The notes: generated by a model not told the origin, from the letters alone. DNA of 31,208 nt from Flavobacterium psychrophilum (GCA_022730285.1 DZCQ01000014.1:1-31208), one strand, 5' to 3'; positions 1 to 8,321 are shown, counted from the first letter of the stretch. Translations and numbers: made by a program.

Positions 1-15
1 AGTATTTATTAAAAA

Positions 16-1020
16 TTAATTAAAAATTTTGACTAACATTTCTTTTAACAAATCAGATTGTGTCATTGCATTTGCCCCTACTCCCTTACTTTTTATGTCA
101 ATATCGTGCAAGATAGCTACTATTTGACTTACTTTTCGCATTGGATAATTCCGTAAAGCAATATCATAATCTTTCATAAAATACGGATTTATTTTTAAAA
201 CAGAAGCAACATTTTTGGGATTTTTGTCCTTTAAGCCATGATATAACAATATTTGCGAAAAAAAACTAAATATCTGAGTTGTTATCAAAACCATCGGATT
301 TTCTTTTGGATTATTTGCAAAATAATTTGCTATTTTATAAGCTTTTAATTGATTTTTTTCGCCAATTGCTTTTCTAAATTCAAATACATTATAATCTTTA
401 CTAAAACCTATATTCTCTTCTATTATTTCAGGAGTAATGGTACTTCCTGCTGGCAAAACTATGGCTAACTTGTCTATTTCATTAGCAATTTTGCTCAAAT
501 CGGTTCCAAGAAAATCTACTAACATTGCTGCAGCTTTTGCGTCTATTTGCAGTTTTTTGCCTTGTAAAACTCGTTTAAGCCAATCATTTACTTGGTTTTC
601 GTATAATTTCTTACTTTCAAAAACAATTCCTTTTTTTTCTAATAATTTAGTGATTTTTTTTCGTTTATCTAGTGTTTTATATTTGTAACATATAACTAAA
701 ACCGTAGTTTCTTGTGGATTTTCTACATACGATTCTAACTTATCAATAGTTCGTATTAATTCCTGAGCTTCTTTTACGATAACTACTTGTTTATCTGCCA
801 TCATTGGATATCTTTTTGAAGTGCCAATAATCTCGTCGATGGTTACATCTCGTCCATAAAGAATGGTCTGATTAAAATCTTTTTCGTGTTCTTGCAAAAC
901 ATTTTGTTCTATGTATTCTGCTAGTTTATCAATATAATATGGCTCTTCGCCCATTAAAAAATAAATAGGCTTTATATTTCCATCTGTAATTTCTTTAATA
1001 ATTTTTGCTACTTCGTCCAA
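16..1020 (-). CDS. holA: DNA polymerase III subunit delta
   Basis: Clamp-loader delta subunit: it opens the beta sliding clamp during DNA replication. The 334-residue length and the N-terminal segment with MGEEPYYID (residues 23-31), followed by an AAA+-like fold without a Walker A motif, fit the HolA family in Bacteroidota. The start is a TTG at 1018-1020. The next in-frame Met (residue 23) would remove the conserved first strand, so the TTG start is preferred. It is divergent from the nuclease gene at 1065, with only 44 bp between them. I do not see a clear TAnnTTTG box on this strand. The gene ends 15 bp from the window edge, so its downstream context is unknown. Confidence 0.93.
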   Translation of the reverse strand: MDEVAKIIKEITDGNIKPIYFLMGEEPYYIDKLAEYIEQNVLQEHEKDFNQTILYGRDVTIDEIIGTSKRYPMMADKQVVIVKEAQELIRTIDKLESYVENPQETTVLVICYKYKTLDKRKKITKLLEKKGIVFESKKLYENQVNDWLKRVLQGKKLQIDAKAAAMLVDFLGTDLSKIANEIDKLAIVLPAGSTITPEIIEENIGFSKDYNVFEFRKAIGEKNQLKAYKIANYFANNPKENPMVLITTQIFSFFSQILLYHGLKDKNPKNVASVLKINPYFMKDYDIALRNYPMRKVSQIVAILHDIDIKSKGVGANAMTQSDLLKEMLVKIFN

Positions 1021-1028
1021 AATATTTA

Positions 1029-1060
1029 TTTGTTTATTTGTATATTAGAAATTACCTTTG
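1029..1060 (+). promoter_or_regulatory. Bacteroidota-type promoter of the HsdR_N nuclease operon
   Basis: TTTG at 1029-1032 and TACCTTTG (exact TAnnTTTG) at 1053-1060 are separated by 20 bp, matching the -33/-7 consensus known from Bacteroides and Flavobacterium. The box ends only 4 nt before the ATG at 1065, so the transcript probably begins at or within a few bases of the start codon. Confidence 0.7.
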
Positions 1061-1064
1061 CTTT

Positions 1065-1508
1065 ATGCAAGAACTTCAGTTTTCAAAATTTAATTTTCGC
1101 TTCAAAAATAGTGAAAATAAAGTAGCTATTTTTGATGAAATACGAAAAAAGTTTATAATTCTTACGCCAGAAGAATGGGTAAGACAACATGTGGTACGAT
1201 TTTTATTAGAAGAGAAAAAGTATCCAAAAGCTTATATAAATGTAGAAAAAGCAATAAAAATCAACAATTTAACCAAAAGATACGATATTGTAGTTTTCAA
1301 ACCCGATGGTACTGTTTTTTTACTTGTAGAGTGCAAGGCAACAAATATATCTATTACACAAGAAAATTTTGATCAAATTGCAAGATATAATTTAGTTTTA
1401 AAAGCACAATATTTAATGGTTACAAACGGATTAAAACATTATTTTTGCCAAATGGATTTTGAAAACGAAAAGTACTCTTTTTTAGAGAGCTTACCTAATT
1501 ATACTTAA
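1065..1508 (+). CDS. Single-domain HsdR_N-type PD-(D/E)XK nuclease
   Basis: A 147-residue protein resembling only the N-terminal nuclease domain of type I restriction HsdR subunits. Visible motifs are TPEEWVRQ (residues 34-41), then D74, E89-C-K91 as the PD-(D/E)XK active site, and Q104-x3-Y108, the QxxxY motif of RecB/HsdR-like nucleases. There is no helicase domain and no hsdM or hsdS gene nearby, so it is not a type I restriction system. A longer in-frame start exists at 1005, but it would overlap the promoter and holA. ATG 1065 matches the family start. It heads a tight operon with the next two genes (5-bp gap, then a 4-bp overlap). The nuclease fold is confident. The biological role is unknown; a DNA-repair or housekeeping role is my inference from the neighbouring holA. 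Confidence 0.88.
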   Translation: MQELQFSKFNFRFKNSENKVAIFDEIRKKFIILTPEEWVRQHVVRFLLEEKKYPKAYINVEKAIKINNLTKRYDIVVFKPDGTVFLLVECKATNISITQENFDQIARYNLVLKAQYLMVTNGLKHYFCQMDFENEKYSFLESLPNYT

Positions 1509-1513
1509 AAATC

Positions 1514-1936
1514 ATGGAGCAGAAAGATTATTTACAAAATCAAATTGAACAATTGAGTTTTTTTTTAAAGAAATTACTTATCAACATTTTAGTATTAAAA
1601 TCTGGCGGAAATGAACTAGATGCTGAAAAATTAGTTTCAAATGAACTTACTAATGAATTAAATTTTAATATAAATAAATTCAAATTACTTTCAAAATATG
1701 AATTGAAAAGCTATTTACAAAAATTCAATTTCAATGAAAATCATTTAGAAAAATTAGCAGAAATATTTATAGAGATAAGTTCAATAAACTCAAACACTGT
1801 AATAGAAAATCAAAATTATATATCCAAAGCTATTGAATTATTAGAAATAGCAGATGAAAATTCAAACTCATTTTCAGTAGAAAGAAATCAAACAAAAACT
1901 AAATTATTAAAAAAAATTAAGTCACTCCAAATTTGA
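1514..1936 (+). CDS. Uncharacterised small helical protein
   Basis: A 140-residue, Lys/Asn/Glu-rich protein with no signal peptide or membrane segment. It is predicted by eye to be almost entirely alpha-helical. The N-terminus (DYLQNQIEQL..LKKLL, residues 5-22) vaguely resembles DUF6483-type proteins, but I would not assign the family on that alone. It starts 5 bp after the nuclease gene, and its stop overlaps the TTG start of the glycosyltransferase by 4 bp, so the three genes are almost certainly co-transcribed. No catalytic motif is seen. The function is unknown. Confidence 0.75.
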   Translation: MEQKDYLQNQIEQLSFFLKKLLINILVLKSGGNELDAEKLVSNELTNELNFNINKFKLLSKYELKSYLQKFNFNENHLEKLAEIFIEISSINSNTVIENQNYISKAIELLEIADENSNSFSVERNQTKTKLLKKIKSLQI

Positions 1937-2919
1937 AAAAAATAGCCATTGTTTTACTCAATTGGAATGGAGCAAAATTGTTAGAACAATTCTTGCCAAC
2001 AGTCATTTTATTTTCTAATGAAGCACAAATTTATGTTGTAGATAATGCTTCCACAGACGAATCTATTGCTGTTTTAAAAGCCAATTTTCCTACAGTAAAA
2101 ATCATTCAAAACAAACAAAATTATGGCTATGCAGAAGGCTACAACCAAGCAATGCAACAAGTGGAAGAAGAATACTATGGACTTGTAAATTCTGATATTG
2201 AAGTTACCCAAAACTGGCTTGCTCCAATCCTATCCATTTTTGAAAATCAACCTGAAATTGGAATTATTCAACCCAAAATTTTAGATTTCAAGAACAAAGA
2301 TTATTTTGAATATGCTGGTGCTGCTGGTGGATTTATTGACAAATATGGCTTTCCTTTTTGTCGAGGTCGCATTTTTGATACCATAGAAAAAGATTTGTAT
2401 CAATATGAGGATGAAAAAGAAATTTTTTGGGCTTCGGGTGCTTGTTTTTTTATCAGAAAAGAAATTTACAGAACTTTAAAAGGTTTTGATGATGATTTTT
2501 TTGCCCATCAAGAAGAAATCGATTTGTGTTGGAGAGCTTTTAACCTTGGTTATAAAATAAAATACACCTCACAATCCGTTGTTTATCATGTTGGAGGGGC
2601 TACATTAAGTAAAAGTAATCCACATAAAACATTTTTAAATTTCAGAAATTCTTTGTACATGCTAGTAAAAAACTTGCCACAAAAGCAGCTCTTACAAACC
2701 CTTTTTACTAGAATGTGTCTTGATGGTATTGCTGGAATACGCTTTTTGCTACAAGGAGAAATAAAATTAATGCTAACAATACTCCAAGCACATTATTGCT
2801 TGTATCGTGATTTTTTAAAATTTTACAAAAAAAGAGGTTCAAAGCAAAAGAAAAATTATTTCCACACAAAATCTATTGTTTGGAATTATTTTGTAAAAAA
2901 GGAAAAAACATTCCGTTAA
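1933..2919 (+). CDS. Glycosyltransferase family 2 protein
   Basis: Inverting GT-A glycosyltransferase, probably acting on a cell-envelope polysaccharide or glycan. The N-terminus VLLNWNGAKLL (7-17), VVDNASTDES (35-44) and NYGYAEGYNQA (63-73) form the nucleotide-sugar fold. N86-S87-D88 stands in the DXD position, and a later ASGACFFIRKE / GFDDDFFAHQEEIDLCWR stretch contains the acceptor-side ED/EEID motif typical of the rhamnosyltransferase-like GT2 subgroup. The start is TTG in a TTGA overlap with the preceding stop. No upstream ATG is available. The C-terminal tail is basic (FYKKRGSKQKK). It is not beside other polysaccharide genes, so the acceptor cannot be named. Confidence 0.9.
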   Translation: MKKIAIVLLNWNGAKLLEQFLPTVILFSNEAQIYVVDNASTDESIAVLKANFPTVKIIQNKQNYGYAEGYNQAMQQVEEEYYGLVNSDIEVTQNWLAPILSIFENQPEIGIIQPKILDFKNKDYFEYAGAAGGFIDKYGFPFCRGRIFDTIEKDLYQYEDEKEIFWASGACFFIRKEIYRTLKGFDDDFFAHQEEIDLCWRAFNLGYKIKYTSQSVVYHVGGATLSKSNPHKTFLNFRNSLYMLVKNLPQKQLLQTLFTRMCLDGIAGIRFLLQGEIKLMLTILQAHYCLYRDFLKFYKKRGSKQKKNYFHTKSIVWNYFVKKEKTFR

Positions 2920-2994
2920 ACTTCTAGAAACAAAACAAATTGAAAAAAATATTAAATTGTAGTTAATTAGATTTTTAAAATTCATAATTAATTG

Positions 2995-3002
2995 TACTTT
3001 TA
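2995..3002 (+). promoter_or_regulatory. Possible -7 box of the parA operon
   Basis: TACTTTTA, one mismatch from TAnnTTTG, lies 25 bp before parA in a 107-bp non-coding gap. A T-run at 2972-2976 could serve as the -33 region. The assignment is weak but is the best candidate in the gap. Confidence 0.4.
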
Positions 3003-3026
3003 CACCTCAAAAATCAATTTAAAAAA

Positions 3027-3794
3027 ATGGGTAAAATCATTGCAATTGCTAATCAGAAAGGTGGAGTAGGCAAAACAACCACATCAATTAACCTAGCGGC
3101 ATCTTTAGGGGCTTTAGAAAAAAAAGTACTTCTTATTGATGCAGATCCACAGGCAAATTCTACTTCTGGCTTAGGTATTGATGTAGAAAATGTAGAAATA
3201 GGAACCTACCAAATATTAGAACATAGCAATACACCAGAAGAAGCTGTTGTAAAAAGTAGTTCTCCAAATGTAGATGTAATTCCTGCCCACATAGACCTTG
3301 TGGCCATAGAAATTGAACTTGTAGATAAAGAAAATAGAGAATATATGCTAAAACAAGCATTAAACTCTATTATAGATAAATACGACTATATTATTATAGA
3401 TTGTGCACCATCGTTAGGACTATTAACCTTAAATGCTTTAACCGCAGCAAATTCGGTAATTATTCCTATTCAATGTGAGTATTTTGCATTAGAAGGTTTA
3501 GGAAAATTGCTAAACACTATTAAAAGTGTACAAAAAATTCACAATCCAGATTTAGACATTGAAGGATTGCTACTAACCATGTATGATTCTAGACTTAGAT
3601 TGTCCAATCAGGTGGTAGAAGAAGTTCAAAAACATTTTAACAATATGGTTTTTGAAACTATTATCCAAAGAAATACAAAATTAAGTGAAGCACCTAGTTA
3701 TGGTGAAAGTATTATTAACTACGATGCAACTAGCAAAGGAGCAACTAACTATTTAAGTTTGGCTCAGGAAATAATTAAAAAAAATGCTAACTAA
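3027..3794 (+). CDS. parA: Chromosome-partitioning ATPase ParA/Soj
   Basis: A deviant-Walker ATPase that positions ParB-bound origin regions. KGGVGKTT (residues 11-18) is the deviant Walker A with the signature lysine. LLIDADPQANSTSG follows as switch I, and YIIIDCAPSLG is the Walker B region. The 255-residue length is typical of chromosomal ParA, which lacks the N-terminal DNA-binding domain of plasmid ParA. parB follows after 3 bp. The pair heads an operon running into DUF5683 and dapB. Confidence 0.95.
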   Translation: MGKIIAIANQKGGVGKTTTSINLAASLGALEKKVLLIDADPQANSTSGLGIDVENVEIGTYQILEHSNTPEEAVVKSSSPNVDVIPAHIDLVAIEIELVDKENREYMLKQALNSIIDKYDYIIIDCAPSLGLLTLNALTAANSVIIPIQCEYFALEGLGKLLNTIKSVQKIHNPDLDIEGLLLTMYDSRLRLSNQVVEEVQKHFNNMVFETIIQRNTKLSEAPSYGESIINYDATSKGATNYLSLAQEIIKKNAN

Positions 3795-3797
3795 AAT

Positions 3798-4700
3798 ATG
3801 GCACTAGCAAAAAAACAGGCTATGGGACGTGGACTTTCGGCATTATTGAAAGACCCAACTAATGATATATCGTCTATTAAAGACAAAAATGCCGATAAAG
3901 TGGTAGGAAACATTATCGAACTAGAAATTGATGCAATTGAAATAAATCCGTTTCAGCCTAGAACAAATTTTAACGAAGAATCGTTGCAAGAATTAGCAAC
4001 TTCTATTAAAGAACTTGGGGTTATTCAGCCAATTACCGTTAGAAAAACAGAATTTAACAAGTACCAATTAATATCTGGAGAACGTAGATTGCGTGCTTCT
4101 AAAATTATTGGTTTAAAGACCGTGCCTGCCTATATCCGATTGGCAGACGATAACGAGTCTTTAACCATGGCATTGGTAGAAAATATTCAACGCCATGACC
4201 TAGATCCAATAGAAATTGCACTATCTTACCAAAGACTAATAGACGAAATACAACTTACACAAGAACAAATGAGCGATAGAGTTGGAAAAAAACGCTCTAC
4301 GGTTGCTAATTATCTTCGGTTGCTAAAATTAGATCCAATTATACAAACAGGTATTCGAGACGGCTTTATCAGCATGGGACATGGTAGAGCTATCATAAAT
4401 ATAGAAAATCAGGAAATACAAACTAGTATTTATCAAAAAATAGTTAGCCAAAATCTTTCGGTTAGAGAAACAGAAGCATTAGTAAAGAACTATCAAGAAA
4501 GCCTGAAAAGCACTTCTACCCATGAAAACACTCTACAAAAAGTTACTTCCTTTGAAATTGATGCTCTAGAAAAAAAACATTTTAATGATTATTTTGGTAC
4601 AAAAGTAGAAGTAAAAGTTGCTATGAATGGCAAAGGAAAAATAACAATTCCTTTTAATTCGGAACAAGATTTTGCACGAATTTTAAAATTGATACAATAA
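3798..4700 (+). CDS. parB: Chromosome-partitioning protein ParB/Spo0J
   Basis: parS-binding CTPase clamp. The N-terminal GRGLSALL (10-17) is the ParA-stimulating motif. The ParB/Srx CTP-binding domain contains GERRLRAS (94-101) and ENIQRHDLDP (128-137). A helix-turn-helix follows at about 153-177, and the last 50 residues form the dimerisation domain. The length of 300 residues is standard. It directly follows parA and precedes the DUF5683 gene by 3 bp. No convincing parS palindrome was found in the window. Confidence 0.95.
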   Translation: MALAKKQAMGRGLSALLKDPTNDISSIKDKNADKVVGNIIELEIDAIEINPFQPRTNFNEESLQELATSIKELGVIQPITVRKTEFNKYQLISGERRLRASKIIGLKTVPAYIRLADDNESLTMALVENIQRHDLDPIEIALSYQRLIDEIQLTQEQMSDRVGKKRSTVANYLRLLKLDPIIQTGIRDGFISMGHGRAIINIENQEIQTSIYQKIVSQNLSVRETEALVKNYQESLKSTSTHENTLQKVTSFEIDALEKKHFNDYFGTKVEVKVAMNGKGKITIPFNSEQDFARILKLIQ

Positions 4701-4703
4701 TAA

Positions 4704-5276
4704 GTGAAATTCTTTTTCTACATAATAACGTTTTCTGTTTTTAATTTTTTCCCCATTTATGGACAAGAAGAAATAAAACTCGTTGCAGTAGATACCATTT
4801 CTGTAAAAGCAGACTTACTTGCACCAGCAAAAGCAGCTTTTTACTCCGCATTATTACCTGGTCTAGGACAGGCTTATAACAAAAAATATTGGAAAATACC
4901 ACTGGTCTATGCAGCAATAGGAACAGGAATTTATGCCTACTCTTGGAACAAAAATAAATACAATTTGTACAGAGATGCATACAAAGAACGTTTGTTGTTA
5001 GGAACGTCTAGTACCGATGATTTTAATGGTCAGAATGGAAATATATATTTAACCGAAAGTAAATTAATAGATGCTCAAAAACAGTTTCAAAGACAAAAAG
5101 ATTTATCCTTGCTAATAACCGTTGCATTATATATTTTAAACATTGTAGATGCAAATGTAGATGGACATTTAAAACAATTTAATGTAAATGGCAATTTAAC
5201 CTTACGTCCAGATATTTACCAAAATAGTCAAAATTATTCGCAAAACCTTGGCATTACTTTAAACTATAATTTTTAA
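4704..5276 (+). CDS. DUF5683 domain membrane protein
   Basis: A 190-residue protein starting with GTG, 3 bp after parB. Residues 1-20 form a signal peptide or signal anchor (MKFFFYIITF..FFPIYGQ). The DUF5683 core follows: KAAFYSALLPGLGQAYNKKYWK and a hydrophobic segment PLVYAAIGTGIYAYSW, then a soluble linker and a second hydrophobic segment DLSLLITVALYILNIVDANVD. This suggests an envelope protein with two membrane segments. Family knowledge: it is widespread in Bacteroidota between parB and dapB, but has no established function. The stop overlaps the dapB start by 1 bp (TAATG), indicating translational coupling. Confidence 0.88.
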   Translation: MKFFFYIITFSVFNFFPIYGQEEIKLVAVDTISVKADLLAPAKAAFYSALLPGLGQAYNKKYWKIPLVYAAIGTGIYAYSWNKNKYNLYRDAYKERLLLGTSSTDDFNGQNGNIYLTESKLIDAQKQFQRQKDLSLLITVALYILNIVDANVDGHLKQFNVNGNLTLRPDIYQNSQNYSQNLGITLNYNF

Positions 5277-5977
5277 TGAAAATAGCACTTTTAGGTTACG
5301 GGAAAATGGGAAAAGTAATAGACAAAATTGCTTTGCAAAGAGGACATGAAATTGTGTTAAGAAAATCTAGTGATTCTAGCTATAAAGGACTTGAAAATGC
5401 AGATGTCGCTATTGATTTTAGTACTCCAAATAGTGCAGTTAATAACATCATGCAATGCTTAGATACAAATATACCCATAATTTGTGGCACTACTGGTTGG
5501 CTTTCGAAATATGACGAAGTTGCTTCTTATTGTAAATTAAAAAATGGAAGTTTTTTATATGCTTCAAATTTTAGTTTGGGTGTTAATATATTTTTACAAC
5601 TTACCACTTATTTGTCTAAAATAATGGCAAATTTTCAAGACTATAAAGTTTCGATAGAGGAAATCCATCATACACAAAAACTAGATTCCCCTAGTGGTAC
5701 CGCAATTTCTATTGCAAATAATATTATTAAAAATTCTAATTATACAAGTTGGCGTTTAGAAAACACAACAAACAATCAGATACCAATTACTGCTAAAAGA
5801 ATTGAAAATGTACCTGGAACACACAGTGTTTATTTCGATTCTGAAGTAGATCAAATAGAAATAAAGCACACCGCTCATAGCCGTGAAGGTTTTGCTCTTG
5901 GAGCAATTATTGCAGCAGAATGGTTGCAAAACAAAAAAGGAGTTTTTGAAATGCAAGATGTTCTTTCATTACAGTAA
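5276..5977 (+). CDS. dapB: 4-hydroxy-tetrahydrodipicolinate reductase
   Basis: Catalyses the NAD(P)H-dependent reduction step of the diaminopimelate/lysine pathway, feeding peptidoglycan synthesis. LLGYGKMGKVID (5-16) is the Rossmann nucleotide-binding loop, followed by GTTGW (71-75). EEIHHTQKLDSPSGTA (128-143) carries the catalytic His pair 131/132 and Lys135. The 233-residue length is slightly below the roughly 270 of Proteobacterial DapB, which is usual in Bacteroidota. It is translationally coupled to the DUF5683 gene, and lepB follows after 129 bp. Confidence 0.95.
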   Translation: MKIALLGYGKMGKVIDKIALQRGHEIVLRKSSDSSYKGLENADVAIDFSTPNSAVNNIMQCLDTNIPIICGTTGWLSKYDEVASYCKLKNGSFLYASNFSLGVNIFLQLTTYLSKIMANFQDYKVSIEEIHHTQKLDSPSGTAISIANNIIKNSNYTSWRLENTTNNQIPITAKRIENVPGTHSVYFDSEVDQIEIKHTAHSREGFALGAIIAAEWLQNKKGVFEMQDVLSLQ

Positions 5978-5999
5978 AAAATATAGCAATTAGTAAGTT

Positions 6000-6088
6000 G
6001 AATAATGATTATTCTCATTAAATGATTTATTATTGACTATTAAAATATTAAAAATCACGAATTATTTAATTTTTTAAATTATTTAATT
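6000..6088. repeat. Palindrome and direct repeats in the dapB-lepB gap
   Basis: The 129-bp gap holds a perfect 7-bp inverted repeat with a 1-bp centre, GAATAATGATTATTC (6000-6014). It also holds two copies of AATTATTTAATT at 6060-6071 and 6077-6088 (17-bp period). No TAnnTTTG box is seen ahead of lepB. These could be operator sites or merely AT-rich sequence. Confidence 0.4.
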
Positions 6089-6106
6089 CACAAATTAATT
6101 TTATTT

Positions 6107-7645
6107 ATGACACTATTACAATGGTTTACGTTTTTCTTAGTCTTACAAGTAGTTCACTTTTTAGGGACATGGAAATTATACGAAAAAGCAGGTAGAAAAT
6201 CATGGGAAGCAGCAATTCCTATTTACAATGCTATTATATTAATGAAAATAATTAACAGACCAACTTGGTGGACAGCCTTGTTGTTTGTACCAATTGTGAA
6301 TCTTATTATGTTTATTGTAGTTTGGGTAGAAACATTACGAAGCTTTGGCAAAAATTCTACAAAAGATACTATATTAGGAGTTATTACCTTTGGATTTTAT
6401 ATATATTACATTAATTATTTTGAAAATGTAACTTACAAAAGAGACCGAAGTTTGGTTGCAACCACTAAAACAGGAGATACCATAAGTTCCTTATTATATG
6501 CAATAGTAGTAGCAACACTTGTGCATGGTTATATTTTACAACCATTTAACATTCCAACTTCCTCATTAGAGAAATCCTTATTAGTAGGCGATTTCTTGTT
6601 TGTAAGCAAGTTTCATTACGGTGCAAGAACTCCTAAAACTGCTGTTGCCTTGCCAATGGTACATGATAGTATTCCTATAATTAATACAAAATCGTATATT
6701 AATTTTCCACAACTACCCTCTTTTAGATTGCCTGGTTTAGAAAAAATAAAGCACAATGACATTGTTGTTTTTAACTGGCCTGCAGATACGGTTTATCAAT
6801 TTAGAGATGCCTTAAAGAGACATGTGGACAAACCAATGGATAAACGCTCTAATTACGTAAAAAGATGCCAAGGCATTCCTGGTGATAATTTATCGATAAA
6901 AAATGGCGATGTATATATTAATAACAAAAAATTAGCATTGCCCGAAAGAGCAAAGCCACAATACTCTTATACTGTTGTTACTGATGGTTCCCCATTTGAT
7001 GCTAAATACATAATGCAAGATTTGCAAATTACGGATGGCATTTATCCAATTGGAGAAAATACCTATTATTTTTCTGCCATCACAGAAGATGCGGCAAATA
7101 CTCTACGAAAAAATTCTTTTATAAAATCAGTCACTCGCAATGTAGATACAACCCCAGACAATGCTATTTTCCCTCATAATCAAAAATGGAATAAAGATAA
7201 TTTAGGGCCTATTTACATCCCTAAAGCAGGAAAAACTGTTGTTTTAAACAAAGAAACCTTACCTTTTTACAAACGCTTAATTACTGTTTATGAAGGTAAC
7301 AAATTAGAAGAAAAAGGAGGTAAGATTTATCTAAACGACAAGCCTGTAACAAACTACACCTTTCAACAAGACTACTATTGGATGATGGGAGACAACCGTC
7401 ATAATTCTGAAGATAGCAGGTATTGGGGATTTGTACCCTTTGACCATGTGGTTGGAAAGCCTGTATTTATTTGGTTTAGTTTGGACCCAAACTTGCCATG
7501 GTCACAAGCATTAGACAAAATAAGATGGGATAGACTATTTAGCACTGTTAATGGAGACGGACAACCCGTTTCATATTTTAAGTATTTTCTTGTTTTACTA
7601 GTAATCTGGTTCGGATTTGATTATTTTAGAAAAAGAAAAAAATAA
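6107..7645 (+). CDS. lepB: Signal peptidase I (long Bacteroidota form)
   Basis: Membrane protease that cleaves signal peptides on the periplasmic face. Residues 1-105 form an extra N-terminal multi-pass domain resembling DUF5684 (YEKAGRKSWEAAIPIYN). A further membrane helix follows at about 127-145. NIPTSSLEKSLLVGDF carries the catalytic serine, by alignment S153. YVKRCQGIPGD carries the general-base lysine K252, and GDNRHNSEDSRYWG (428-441) is box E. An insertion of roughly 140 residues sits between the lysine box and box E. A C-terminal hydrophobic segment lies at 491-505. The 512 residues compare with about 320 in E. coli. wbqC-like starts 24 bp downstream. Confidence 0.94.
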   Translation: MTLLQWFTFFLVLQVVHFLGTWKLYEKAGRKSWEAAIPIYNAIILMKIINRPTWWTALLFVPIVNLIMFIVVWVETLRSFGKNSTKDTILGVITFGFYIYYINYFENVTYKRDRSLVATTKTGDTISSLLYAIVVATLVHGYILQPFNIPTSSLEKSLLVGDFLFVSKFHYGARTPKTAVALPMVHDSIPIINTKSYINFPQLPSFRLPGLEKIKHNDIVVFNWPADTVYQFRDALKRHVDKPMDKRSNYVKRCQGIPGDNLSIKNGDVYINNKKLALPERAKPQYSYTVVTDGSPFDAKYIMQDLQITDGIYPIGENTYYFSAITEDAANTLRKNSFIKSVTRNVDTTPDNAIFPHNQKWNKDNLGPIYIPKAGKTVVLNKETLPFYKRLITVYEGNKLEEKGGKIYLNDKPVTNYTFQQDYYWMMGDNRHNSEDSRYWGFVPFDHVVGKPVFIWFSLDPNLPWSQALDKIRWDRLFSTVNGDGQPVSYFKYFLVLLVIWFGFDYFRKRKK

Positions 7646-7669
7646 TTTCTAGACTATCTAACAAAGATT

Positions 7670-8290
7670 ATGAATTGTATTTTATATTCAACTTATTTCC
7701 CTTCTATTAGTCACTTTGTTGCAATAACACAATCTGATGCTATAATATTTGAAGTAGAAGATAATTTTCAAAAACAAACTAACCGAAACAGAACATACAT
7801 TTACAGTCCAAACGGAATACAACTTTTAAATGTCCCAGTTAAAAGCTCAAATAGCAGACAAATGACAAAAGATGTAAGAATAGAAACTGCGTTTAATTGG
7901 CAAAAACAACATTTTGGCTCTTTAGAATCTGCTTATAGAACTTCTCCTTTTTTTGAGTATTATGAAGACACAATCATGCCTGTTTTTACAAAAAAATATA
8001 ATTTTTTGTTAGATTTAAATTTTGAAACCATCGAAATAGTTAGTAAATGTTTAAAAATAAATCTTCCAATAAACAAAACATCAGAATATTTTCATGAAGT
8101 TCCAAATTATAAAGATTTTAGAGTTTTGGCAAATGGAAAAAAAGATCCCAACCAATTTGAATCTTACACACAAGTATTTCATAATAAGCACGGATTTTTA
8201 AACAATTTAAGCATTCTAGACGTATTATTTAACGAAGGACGATTGGCATTAGACTATCTAAAAAGTCAAAAACTCCTTATTCCTGATTAA
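7670..8290 (+). CDS. WbqC family protein
   Basis: A 206-residue protein of the WbqC-like family. The start STYFPSISHFVAITQSDAIIFE, the segment following with QTNRNRTYI, and the FNWQKQHFGSLESAYRTSPFFEYY stretch are family hallmarks. Some members lie in O-antigen clusters, but the reaction is not well defined. In this window it follows lepB by 24 bp and belongs to the parA-to-wbqC run. There is no signal peptide, so it is cytoplasmic. Confidence 0.87.
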   Translation: MNCILYSTYFPSISHFVAITQSDAIIFEVEDNFQKQTNRNRTYIYSPNGIQLLNVPVKSSNSRQMTKDVRIETAFNWQKQHFGSLESAYRTSPFFEYYEDTIMPVFTKKYNFLLDLNFETIEIVSKCLKINLPINKTSEYFHEVPNYKDFRVLANGKKDPNQFESYTQVFHNKHGFLNNLSILDVLFNEGRLALDYLKSQKLLIPD

Positions 8291-8313
8291 TTTTTTTTTT
8301 AAATATACTATCG

Positions 8314-8321
8314 TAAATTTG
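8314..8321 (+). promoter_or_regulatory. -7 promoter box of the UvrD-type helicase gene
   Basis: TAAATTTG, an exact TAnnTTTG, lies 47 bp upstream of the helicase ATG in a 78-bp gap. The ten-T run at 8291-8300 occupies the place of the -33 element. Confidence 0.55.

Noticed and set aside
1065..1508. HsdR_N protein as part of a type I restriction-modification system
   Set aside because: No hsdM, hsdS or HsdR helicase domain in the neighbourhood; the gene is a complete single-domain protein.
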